The notes below the pieces were generated by a model. It saw only the letters and a list, made by a program, of their open reading frames with translations, ran no database searches and was not told the origin of the DNA. Below, one piece after another: positions 46,461 through 57,375 of a stretch of DNA of 64,000 nt (the stretch's first letter is position 1; each line of letters starts with the position of its first letter). The translations under genes and the position numbers were made by a program. Location of the stretch: the NCBI RefSeq assembly GCF_024323335.1, contig NC_066579.1, positions 244,153,068 to 244,217,067 on the forward strand, written 5' to 3'. This DNA is from Lathyrus oleraceus. Its lineage: Eukaryota; Streptophyta; Magnoliopsida; Fabales; Fabaceae.

Positions 46461-49107
46461 ACACTTCATCATTCTCATTTTTGGACAGTTTTTGAACCCT
46501 GCGAATTCAGAGCCATTTCTCTGCAAACTCTCTCACCCTCACCAAAGCTCTCATTCTCTCTCTCAAAAAAGGCCATTGAAGCTTCACATTGAAGCTTCAA
46601 TTCACCTAGAGTTAAACCACTACACTCTTTTTTTCGAGCTTTAGAAGAAGAAGGAGATCAAGAAAGGAAGAAGAAGGGAGAAGAATTGAAAGCAGGAAAC
46701 TCACCGGCAAAATTCTCCGATCATCTTCTCCGGTATGTCGTTTACCGTTTATTTTCGCTTTCTTGTTCTGAGCACATCGTTGCCTAGCATTTATGTGGAT
46801 GATCAAAATCCATATTGCATTAGGTGTTAATTTGCATAGAGGAATGGGTAATTGATTGTTGAATAGGTTAGGGTTCTTTGTGACTGAGAGCGATTCCACG
46901 GATTTCTTCGCCTATAGGGTGATTCCATTGCCATGAGTGTAATTACAGCTCGTCAGGTTTTGATGTAATAGTGTTAGTGAAGGTGGAGCTGGTATCGGCA
47001 CCGGCGACGACCTCCAGCATGTTGAACAGAAGAGAGAACAAGGAATTCGCGCGTTTCATTTGAGTGAGTTTGAGCTTGATGACATGGCTTATGGTGTTTA
47101 GCTATTCACACCTTAGTCTGTTGAATGTACCCCTCCTAGGTTTAGTGAGAATTGTATTGGACCCAAATTAACCAGACCCATGAGTATGTGCTATCCACAC
47201 CTGGAGATATACTGAATGCACCCCTCGTGGTTGTGAGAGTTTGAGATTGGGTTTCTCTGGGCCCAATAATGCATTTTGCTTAGCTGTACCATATGCTTGT
47301 TGCCTGCACCCCCTGGATGTGATTAAAGGAACCATTGGGCCCAGACGTGGCCCATGTGTCTTTGCCCATTTACCTCTTTCTGGAATTTGGTTTTTACAAA
47401 AATTATTCTGGGCTCAGATTGCAGCCCATTAGGAAATGTTGTTTGCACCACTGTTTCCCTTTTTTGTTTGATCAATTAGGTTAATTTGTAGAATACTTAG
47501 AAAATTAGGATAATTAGGAAATTAATTGTTAGAATAATTAGAATTAATTCCTTAACATAATAATTAGGGTTAACTCCTATTAGAATAATTAGAAATTAAT
47601 CCCCTTTTAGAACAATTAGATTTAATTCATATTTTTAGAATTGTTAGAATTTAGTTAGGACATTTTATTAGAATTAGGACTTAGAATGAGATTTTAATTA
47701 GAGACATTTAGGGTTGATTAAATTTAGGATTACCTCATTTTTTCAACATTAGGCTAGTTTCTCAATTTTAAACCATGGTTATAATTTGGCACATTTTGGT
47801 AATGACCATTTTGCCCTTATGGGCATAATTTTGGTATCTTGCGTTGAAATTTGTATGCCCCCCTTAGGATTAGAATTCAATCCATTTTAGGACTTAACAT
47901 AGAATTTTATTCTTGATTTTAATCAACATTTTGACATGCTCCCTTAGGATTTATAATCTAACTTAGAATATTCAACCAACTTCTAATGCATGGTCCCTTA
48001 GGATAGTTCTAACAATTACTAACTTCAATTAGATCCAAAAATTAGTTCCCTTCAAAACTAAAACCAAACCCCCGATTAAATTGAACAAAAGCAATTTTGA
48101 TTAATTAAATCCTTTGAACTTGTATAATCCCACAGTCTAATTGAGTGACCACCTTGGTCACTTAATAGGACTTTTTCTTTCACGCTGTGGAGCTCAAGGC
48201 CTCAAGTCAAGATCTTCAATCAAGGCATCCTCAGTTATACCAAGCAGCGGATTATTCAAGCACATCAAAGGTGGCGTCTTCAACACTTGTTAATTCAAAG
48301 TTAGAAGAGTGTGACACGAACCTTAAGCAATGAAGAAGGAGTGGGACTGGAGTATTCCTACCCCCATTCTGAGTATCTTTGGGTATGGGACGTATGACCC
48401 AGCGCTCATCGTATTCACCTCTATTCATAAACTTTAGCACAATTCTAATCATACAATTGACAAGTCTATCTTCATAAAGCAAAAACAACAAAAATAAAGG
48501 ACTACATCAACAACTTAGCAATCATGAATCAAGTTGTACGATACGAGCCTTAAGTAATGGAGAAGGAGTGGGACTAGAGTATTCCTACCCCCATTCTGAG
48601 TATCTTTGGGTATGGGATGTATGACCCAGCGCTCATCGTATTCACCTCCATTCATAGACTTTGGTACGATTTGAATCGAACCATTGATAAAGACTTCATC
48701 TTCACTACGAGAAACAACTACAAAGATTCTTCTCCCTCCACTTGAAAGTTAGTGTGATTCTCATCCAGTAACTATCAAGTCTATCTTTCTTCATTCTATT
48801 CCATTCTCAATCATTTCAATCTCAATCATTTATTTCTTCTTGCCTCATATCATTTTCTTTTCAGCCCAATGGCCTGAACTACGAAAGCTTTAATTTCCTC
48901 ATTTACACAATGAGGGTACGTAGGCAGGAGAACCCGGTTTCTTCGCGAGCTCTATCTTATTTATCAATCTATCTTCTCAATCCCATGGATCATTCTCCAT
49001 TCATGCAACCAATACCATCTTTTCGAGATCAATCTTACTTCTCCTTGGACTCCTTGTCCATCCTTTTAGGACGTCCTGATGACAGTCCATCTCTTCAATC
49101 GAGGTTT

Positions 49108-49320
49108 ATTTGGCGCTCATCCCAAACACTAACTTCATCCTTTGCTTGGCGCTTATCCCAAACACTTTCATCCTTGTTTGGCTCTCAACCCAAACACTAA
49201 CTCCTCCTTTGTTTGGTGCTTATCCCAAACACTTTCATCCTTGTTTGGCTCTCAACCCAAACACTAATTCCATCCTTGTTTGACTCTCATCCCAAACGCT
49301 AACTTCATCCTTTGCTCTTC
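49108..49320 (+). repeat. Tandem repeat of 'tttggcgctcatcccaaac' units
   Basis: Six units of about 36-40 bp, alternating 'ggcgcttatcccaaacac' and 'ggctctcaacccaaacac' forms. Single isolated copies occur near 49710 and 50055. Confidence 0.8.
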
Positions 49321-50623
49321 GATTAAGAGTTTATCCTTCTCCTGGATCCAAGCCATTATCCTGATTTGATCTCGAATTGTCAATTCCCCAGCAAGTGATA
49401 CACTACGCCTTGCCCTCTATACTACCAATCTCTCCCTTTATTCTCGTAGTTCCGAACTACGAGTGCTCTGACTTTCTCGTTGCACAATGAGAATACGTAG
49501 GCACGAGGATGCGAATCCTTGGCGAGCATCCTTTTAATTATTCCTCCTTCGCCTTAGGGCATCATTCATATCTTTCATAATTCACTATCTACCTTCGATC
49601 ATAAATCGTTCACCAGTGACATACTATCTCTTTGACATCGAAATACACCTTCCTTGGTATTCCATACACATCCTTTTAGGACATTTGATATAGTCCGCAT
49701 TTCATACCTAGAGTTGTTTGGCGCTTATCCCAAACATTTAATTCCTTCTTTTTAGCTAAAACCCTACAGTGGCGGCCTGCTAGTCCATGTAGTGGTTAAC
49801 GCGGTTTTCCTCTATGGTAGAAATCTCACTTCTCTTATAGATTCCAATACACTTTCACCTTTCGATCTCAAACAATACTTATCCAGTCACTTGTTACCAA
49901 GTTCCTCTATTCTGTTACTTCGGTCACTTCACTCCATTCATTTCCATGATATCTTTATAATCTACTTTCTTTCATTCCATGTGATATACCTATTCTTTGA
50001 GCCAAATACATTATACCTTTGTGCTCCATCTTATACCTCCTTGTGAACCAAGAGTTGTTTGGAGCTTATCCCAAAAACCTAATTCCTCTCTTTTCGGTTG
50101 TTCCAGACAGTGCTATAAGTGCTATACACCCTCACATGTCGGTTCAAACAACCTGTTCACTCTTGGGTTCACATTTTCACCTTCATTTGGAGTTCAAATC
50201 ATATTATCCTTTGGTTCAAACCATACCTTCTATCACACTTCTTTCCACCTCACACCATTAGTTCTCTGAACTACGGAGCTCTGAATTCCTTATTGCACTA
50301 TGAGGATACGTAGGCATGAGGGCCCCAATCCTCACCGAGCACTTTATCTATTTCCTTTCCTTTCCCTTCATTCTTTTGCGAGTAATCTTTAGATCACACC
50401 TATTCGAGCGAGAAAAATCAAAATGGTTCCCATGGAGTACCATGGATGTTTGGGGTGCTAATACCTTCCCCTTGCATAACTGACTTCCTTACCCAACATA
50501 TCTCTTTTCCCCCGGGTTTTATCGATGTTTTCCCTTCCCTTTGGGGATAAATAAAGTTAGATGGCGACTTTGTTGTATGTTCGAGCGTGCGATACGTTCG
50601 AGTATATTTCCGCTAGCTTCAGC

Positions 50624-50642
50624 TGGCGACTCTGCTGGGGAA
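50624..50642 (+). other. Primer binding site of Ogre A
   Basis: TGGCGACTCTGCTGGGGAA starts two bases after the LTR. It has the form of a tRNA-Arg-type PBS, as in other Ogre elements. Confidence 0.85.
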
Positions 50643-51293
50643 TACTTCGTTACTGGGAGTATTTCCTATGTCACTAAAAGGAGTCGAGCCTAGTTTAGGA
50701 TGTTCCCTCGCTAGTTTAGGTGTTTACCTTATAGATTTACTCACTTTTATTTATCGCATTCGATTTATATTATGAATATATCTGTTACACTGTTGTTGGG
50801 ATGTGTTAGATTACATGAGAGGAAAGCTCTATAACCGAGCTTAGTATACACATAGGTTAGAATCGTGGATAGTCGTGTACTCCTGCGTTTCGCGCGTTGG
50901 GGGTCACGAGAACCACACCCAGACTAGATTCACTTGGAGGTACTTTTGTCCTGTGAGTATTCACTACGGCAGGGTATTTTCATTTCGAGTCGATGACTCT
51001 GGGAGACCTTCTAGGGACCACCTTGGAGCATAGTACACACCTGTGAGGGGGATATGGGTTTTCATTGCAGGAAACCATAGACTCTACCTACCTTGATACT
51101 CATGTACGTCGAACTTTTAAACTTGCAACATGTGGCACTTACAAATTGTCCAGAACTTGCCTGGGTTCCGACCCCATGTGACTTATTATCATGTCATCAT
51201 TGCATTATCATTCATCATGACCAAATTTTTGCATATGCATATTTTCCAGGAATCCAAGAGTCCAGTCTATCCACCAAGAAATTAAAGTGAAGC
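50643..51293 (+). other. Leader between PBS and ORF1 of Ogre A
   Basis: Non-coding leader. No ORF of note. Confidence 0.6.
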
Positions 51294-53060
51294 ATGAATC
51301 CCGAAAGGAAGAGCATCCATAATTACAAGTTTGTGGAACCTCCATTGGCTGTGTTGAGAGGACTTGGGGCATGATTAGATCTGACTCACAAAGACGCCTT
51401 TAAGGAAACGTATGGTAACCTGCTGGGCGTTCTGAACACCGAGGTCAACGTCACCGCTATGCATACCTTGGTGCAGTTCTATGATCCACCACTAAGGTGC
51501 TTTACCTTCCAAGAATATCAGCTAGCACCGACACTGGAAGAGTATTCTCATATCTTGGGTATCAGGATAAAGAACCAGGTGCCCTACATCCGCACTAAGG
51601 AACTTCCTGAGTATCGAGAACTTTCTGAAGCTCTGCATATGGGAAAGAAGGAGATAGAATCGAACCTGAAACCGAAGGGTGGAATCCATGGCTTCACCTC
51701 TAAGTTTCTCGTAGACAAGGCTATCACTTTCGCTGAAGCTGGAAGCTGGACGGACTTTAACGCCCATCTAGCTTTACTCATCTATGGGATTGTGCTTTTT
51801 CCAAATATGGAAGAGTTCATGGACTTGGCTGCTATTCACATCTTCTTGACTCGGAACCCGATTCCCACTCTTCTTGCTGATACTTATTATTCCATTCACG
51901 TAAGGACTCAGAAGAAGAAAGGGACTATCGTCTGTTGTACCCCTTTACTGTATAGATGGTTTATTTTGCATATACCTAGTGAAGGGCCCTTCATTGAGAA
52001 CAAAGATAATCTAAAGTGGTCCCAGAGGATCATGTCCTTAGAAGCCGAAGACATTCCGTGGTATTCTCGAGTGTACGATGGTGTTAAGCTTATTCTTAAT
52101 TTTGGGGATTTTCCTAATGTGCCTCTTCTTGGCACAAAAGGAGGGATCAACTACAACCCGAGGTTAGCATTGCGACAACTTGGATATACTATGGTGGACA
52201 AACCTGATCTCGAAAGTGTAAAAGGTTTTGTTTTATACGAAGGAGTCGAAGAACTAGAGTTGCTTAAGAAGATTGTCAAGGCTTAGGGGTCGATTTGTCC
52301 TCAAGGAAGAGTAGAGATGGGCAAGAAGAATTGTATCGCCAAGGAAGCCTACACCAGTTGGGTCAAGAGCAGAGTCAGTGAGGTCTTATTGTCGTTCCTG
52401 CCCGAACCATCCATGAACCCCCGATCTTCTGAGCTAGAGAACCAGCCTAATTCTGAGATGGATGGATTAAAGAAGGTTATCAAGACTCTAGAGAAGGAGA
52501 ATGCTGATCTCAAATCTAAGCTTGCTAAGATTTCATTGGAGAAAGAGACCTTGAAATTCAATCTGAATCAGAAGAGGGACTGAGTTCTCCAAGATGATGA
52601 CGAGGTACAAACCGAGGTTTTCAAAAGACTTAAGGTGAGTGACACCCTCAAAGGGACTTATTCCATTCTGACGACCAAGAAAAGGCAGTTAGCCGAAGCC
52701 CAGTACCGAGCCGGTAAAGCAGAACTAGAATATATGGAGCAAATGAAGAAACTTCAAGGCCTGTTAGAAGCTTGTAAGAAGGAATTGAAGGATGAAAGAA
52801 GCCGCAACAAACAACTAGAAGTCACCCTTCGCCAGAATAAGAAGATGGAAGAAATCCAAAAGCTGAAGGAGCAATCACATGGGAATCCAAACGACAGCAA
52901 CATGCAGTTGAATGAGCGTCCTGAAGACCCCTCTGACCGAGGGAAGATAGTTGTGAACAACCCCTCATCCGAAGAAAGTGCGATGTTGGGAAAATGGAGT
53001 GCCTGCCTATCTCCCAAATCACAAGCCTACTATGAGGAGTTGTTGTCTAATTGTTTCTAG
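51294..53060 (+). pseudogene. Ogre ORF1 (extra ORF upstream of gag)
   Basis: ATG at 51294 (MNPERKSIHNYK) starts the frame that runs to the TAG at 53058-53060, 588 codons. Three in-frame stops lie at 51372-51374 (TGA), 52284-52286 (TAG) and 52581-52583 (TGA). The N-terminal two thirds is the globular ORF1 domain of Ogre elements: 'MHTLVQFYDPPLRCFTFQEY', 'TPLLYRWFILHIPSEGPFIE' and 'LGTKGGINYNPRLALRQLGY'. The last 200 residues are coiled-coil-like ('LKKVIKTLEKENADLKSKLA', 'YMEQMKKLQGLLEACKKEL'). Function of ORF1 is unknown in the family. The broken frame means no full product. Confidence 0.93.
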
Positions 53061-53433
53061 TCGTTTGTATTTCAGTAGATTGAGGTCTGATTGGACTGAT
53101 GTGATCTCCTTGTAGCCGATGGGCATTTTCTTGATGTATTTGTATTCTGTTTACTGATGTGGAATAAAAAGAGTTTCTCGATTATTGGCTTCATAAACTG
53201 TCTCTCTTTATTCGCTTCATAATTGCTTGTGTTAAATAGACTCGCGAATTCCTTGGAATTTTTAAATAATTATAATATTAAATGCACACATCAAATCTTT
53301 TTGCATGCATACATGCATCATTGCACATACTTGCCAAGCTGTCAGAAAACAAAATGCTTACACCCACCGCTTTGCTGCAGCAACAACGACGACTCGTCAC
53401 TCGTACTACACACATTCAAGCAAAGCTAAGAAC
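53061..53433 (+). other. Spacer between ORF1 and gag of Ogre A
   Basis: Non-coding and AT-rich. Confidence 0.6.
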
Positions 53434-55964
53434 ATGGCCGAATACGAAACCGACAACGCTGTTGTCCGTGAATGCCTTGCCCAGGTGCAAGGAGAGATGA
53501 ATGTCGTTAGGGGCAACATGGAGACCATCCTGGAGCTCCTCCAATCTTAGAGGAACCCTGCCTTTGCTGCTGCCAACGTCACCCGTGCTGCTGGGGTGAC
53601 CATTTCTAACGCTGCTGCTGGCACTACCATCGATCCTCCGGCAAAAACTGTGGTGCCCAACTGTGGGAATCGCCAGGTGGTCCTCGCGGATCCTACTAGG
53701 CTTGTTGTTGCCTACCCGTGGGGAATGCCTCCTCACCTTGCTGTCAGCCTCACCAGCGGGGGAGCTTTCTTCCCTCACTCGGCTCTCGCCACCGTGGCTG
53801 GAAACTCTAGTTTCCCGTGGGTTCTCCCTGCTCTCCACAATACTCCGGTCATTGTTGCTGACCCGGAGGACAACCAGGGCCAGGTTCCTGATGACCTCCC
53901 CGACGATGATGAAGACTACTGAGGCCCGCGCCTCCACTTCCAACTGCCCAGCCAGCCTGCTCAAGCTGCGAGCGCCGACCAGATCCCCGTCCCATTTGGC
54001 TACCCAGGGGCAAGATCTGTGCTTATATTGATGAATCCTGCATCCCAGTATATGCAAGCAGGGGCACCTCAGGCTCCCAATGCTCAACCTGAGATGCAAT
54101 ACTTTTAACCCTCTACTACTGCTCAGACCGTGCCACCAGGCTTTTCTTACCCGCCAATGTGGTTCAACCCGAGCATGCCAGCGCCAATTGCTCCTGAAGC
54201 CTCTCGATCGGCTAGTCAGGTTGCTCCTCCCGTTGTTGATTCGGCCAGACCATCGGATTACCAACGCCTGGACGACAGAATAAGGGCCATTGAGGGCTTC
54301 TCTTCTTTTGGGATAGACGCTCGAGACCTTTGCTTGGTCCCGAACGTGGTGTTACCCCAGAAGTTCAAAGTGCCTGATCTCCCCAAATACAAAGGTCTTA
54401 GCTGTCCTCGCAGTCACCTCACCATGTACTGCAGGAAGATGGCTTCGCATATTGATAACGACAACCTCCTGATTCATTGCTTCCAAGACAGCCTGACTGG
54501 GGCTTCCTTGGATTGGTATATGAGTCTGGAGCGCTCGAAGATCCAATCATGGAGAGACCTCTCCGAGGCATTCTTGAAATAATACAAATACAACCTTGAC
54601 ATGACTCCTACAAGGCTTCAACTACAGAACCAGTCACAAAGGTCTAATGAAACCTTCAAAGAGTATGCTCAACGGTGGCGCGAAATGGCGTCTAGGGTTC
54701 GACCATCATTATCTGACAATGAGTTGGTTGACATCTTTATGGGCACGTTGCATGGGTTGTACTTTGAGAAAATGATTGGCAGTTCATCAACTTCACCGAT
54801 ATGGTCACAATTGGAGAACGTGTTGAAAGTGGGTTGAAATCAGGGAAAATAACGGACACGACTGCGTCGCAGTCAGTTAACAAAAGACCGCATGGGGGCT
54901 TCGCGAAGAAGAAGGAGGGGGAAGCAAACGGTGTGATGGCGAAGGCTCGCCCCCGACATCGAGTTCCGATAGCCCCTATGCCGTATTATCCATACCAGTA
55001 CATTGCCGCAACTCAATACCAACAACCGCCTTTCCAATATCAACCGCAGAGAGACAATCGACCATCAACATCTAATCAGAGAAATCCAAACCAACAATAT
55101 CGAGCACAGAACCGAGGGAACAATTTTGGGAACCGCCCCCAGTTTGACAAAATCCCGGTGCCGTACTCCGAATTAGTCCCCTATCTGGTTCATGTGGGGG
55201 CAATCATACCAAAGGAATTGCCCGTGGCCGCTCCTCCATTCCGCAACAACCAGAATCCTAATGCTTCGTGCGCGTATCATGCTGGATTCATAGGACACTC
55301 CACCGGAAATTGTTGGGCACTCAAGTGCAAAATTCAAGATTTGATCAACCAGAACATCCTGACCTTCTCTGAAGAGAAACCGAATGTAAAGACTAATCCT
55401 TTGCCGAATCATAGCGACGCGTCAGTCAACGCCGTGATTGAGGAGGTAAATGTTGAGGTCGTACTGAAAGTTGAAGAGGTGAAGACTCCGAAGTCTGTTG
55501 TATTACAAAAACTTGAACAATTTGGGTTTTTAGAAGAGGTGCATGAAGATTGTACAATATGTGAGTTTGATCCCAATAGTTGCGAGCAGTTGAAAGGGTG
55601 CGTGCAGGCACTAATGGATCAAGGTTTAATACAGTTCTCTAAAGCTCAAGCAGCAGAAGAGGTAGCAGTAATTGAACCGATAACAATTGTATACAGGAAG
55701 AAAAAGGTTGAAGCTCCTCCCAAGAGGATTCAGCCGATCCATTTTCACGTCCCAACTCCGTTTCCGTATCAGAACACCAAGGCAATGCCTTGGAATTATG
55801 AGACTACAGCGTATATGGGAGGGGAAGAAATCCGCATTCCTGATACAGAGATCGTCAATATCGCTGGATCGGGAGGCATGACTCGAAGTGGCCGAGGGTG
55901 CCTCCAGCACCCACAATTGTCTCACCTAAAGAGAAGGCAACTCCTACGCCGACTCCGCAGGTAA
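53434..55964 (+). pseudogene. Ogre A gag
   Basis: ATG at 53434 (MAEYETDN). Frame 1 runs to 54837 with TAG at 53548-53550, TGA at 53920-53922, TAA at 54106-54108 and TAA at 54580-54582. A one-base shift near 54790-54800 moves the reading to the frame of 54801-55964. Gag features: 'VPDLPKYKGLSCPRSHLTMY', 'IHCFQDSLTGASLDWYMSLE' and 'NETFKEYAQRWREMASRV' (capsid-like); after the shift 'MVTIGERVESGLKSGKI' and a zinc-knuckle-like C-x2-H-x5-H-x4-C (CAYHAGFIGHSTGNC, about 55269-55313). The Pro/Gln-rich region (54970-55130) is typical. A further shift lies near 55885-55900. Confidence 0.92.
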
Positions 55965-57229
55965 AGACAACTGTACCCGCCACTCCGACCGTGACGACTG
56001 CTCCGGTAGTGACGAGAGTTATTAACAATGACAAAACTGCAGAGGCCGAAGTCTCCAAAGGTAAAAGGCCGATGGTTGAAAAAGAACAGTCTGATGATCA
56101 CAAGAAGAGTATCACCTTTGAGGAAAGTCAGGAATTCCTCAAACTGATCAGAAAGAGTGACTTCAAGATTGTTGAACAGTTGAATCAGACTCCTTCCAAA
56201 ATATCCATTTTGTCTTTGCTATTGAGTTCTGAGGCTCATCGCAAAGCATTGCTGAAAGTTCTAAATACCGCTCATGTGATGCAAGATATCACGGTCGATC
56301 AATTTGACGACGTGGTTGCCAACATCATCGCCAGTAGGTATCTGGGATTTAATGAAGCAGAGTTACCTCTTGAAGGAAAGGCCCACAACAAAGAACTACA
56401 TATTTCGGTCATATGTATTGACTCTCTCTTATCCTGAGTCCTTGTTGATATTGGATCCTCGCTTAATGTATTGCCAAAATCTACATTAAGTCAGTTACAG
56501 TTTAAGGGGCCCGAGATGAGAACCAGCATACTGATCGTTAGAGCTTTCGATGGTTCCCGAAGGCAGGTAATTGGGGAGGTCGGTCTGCCGATCTATGTTG
56601 GACCACACCAGTTTGATATTACTTTTCAAGTCATGGACATCAATCCAGCCTACAGTTGTTTGTTGGGTCGGCCATGGATTCATGCCGTTGGGGCAGTCAC
56701 TTCTACTTTGCATCAGAAGCTGAAGTACTTGATAGATGACAAGCTGGTAATTGTGTGTGGTGAAGAGGATTTGCTAGTCAGTAAACTTTCGTCTTTCAGA
56801 TATGTTGAAACAGATAAGGGGATCGTCGAGGTTCCGCTCCACTGCCTAGAGTTTGAAGATGTCAGTTCTGCATCCGCCAACAATCAATCATTCGCTATGA
56901 TCCTATCCTCAGCGAAGAGTGTCAAGCAGACAATGGAAAAGGGCCTGCTTCTCGGTTGGGGTAAGGTCGTCAATATGGCAGAAAAACGCGACAGGTTTGG
57001 TATCGGTTATCACCCAGCAACGCGCAAGGTGAGTCCAAAGAAAAAGCAATTCAACCCGGTCAAGTTCAACAGTGTCGGATATCAAAATGAGCATACCGTA
57101 GCAGTCATCGGAGAGTCCAGTGGTAGCAAGCCAGGGGCACCCGGCCTTGTCCGCAGGTGTCCTCCAGGATTCAAGCTTCCCAATTGGACGACCACCGTGA
57201 TACCTATGGTGTACTCGGAAAAAACGTAA
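55898..57229 (+). pseudogene. Ogre A protease region
   Basis: The frame holds a Thr/Pro/Lys-rich linker and 'SITFEESQEFLKLIRKSDF'. A TGA at 56435-56437 precedes the protease start. The active-site triad appears as D-I-G (56447-56455, LVDIGSSLNVLPK) where D-T-G is expected. This could be explained by one C-to-T change (ACT to ATT). 'SCLLGRPWIHAVGAVTSTLHQKLKY' is the conserved protease C-terminal region. The frame ends at 57227-57229. The protease is most likely dead. Confidence 0.9.
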
Positions 57230-57375
57230 TTCATTTTGTTTTCTCCGTCCCTCGTCCCTGCCCGAGACGAGAGGATAGCTTGTAAGGTCCCCATGTTTAA
57301 AAGTATTATGTGAATAAATAAAAGTACTAAAATAAGCTCATCATATGCAGAGCAAATAAAATCACTGATTACAAC
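57230..57375 (+). other. Non-coding gap between protease and RT frames of Ogre A
   Basis: Interrupted by stops. In Ogre elements an intron is known or proposed between protease and RT. A donor-like AC|GTAATT (about 57226-57232) and an acceptor-like 'atatgcag' (about 57343-57350) are present. Splicing here is inferred only. Confidence 0.4.

Larger units (their letters stand above)
42632..50621 (+). repeat. 5' LTR of Ogre A, 7,990 bp
   Basis: Starts TGTTGTACCCC and ends GCTAGCTTCA. U3 occupies about 3.8 kb and includes two W-box clusters (about 43330-43400 and 43485-43560). The TATA box is at 46454-46460. The transcribed part contains a duplicated 'gtgggactggagtattcct' block (48335 and 48565), tandem 'tttggctctcaacccaaac' units (49108-49320) and a 'tacgtaggca' block. 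No recognised gene lies in it. Small open frames at 43911-45983 are non-coding. Confidence 0.93.

Noticed and set aside
53416..54264. 282-codon open frame on the minus strand
   Set aside because: It is antisense to Ogre A gag, Arg/Ser-rich and without homology; a shadow frame.
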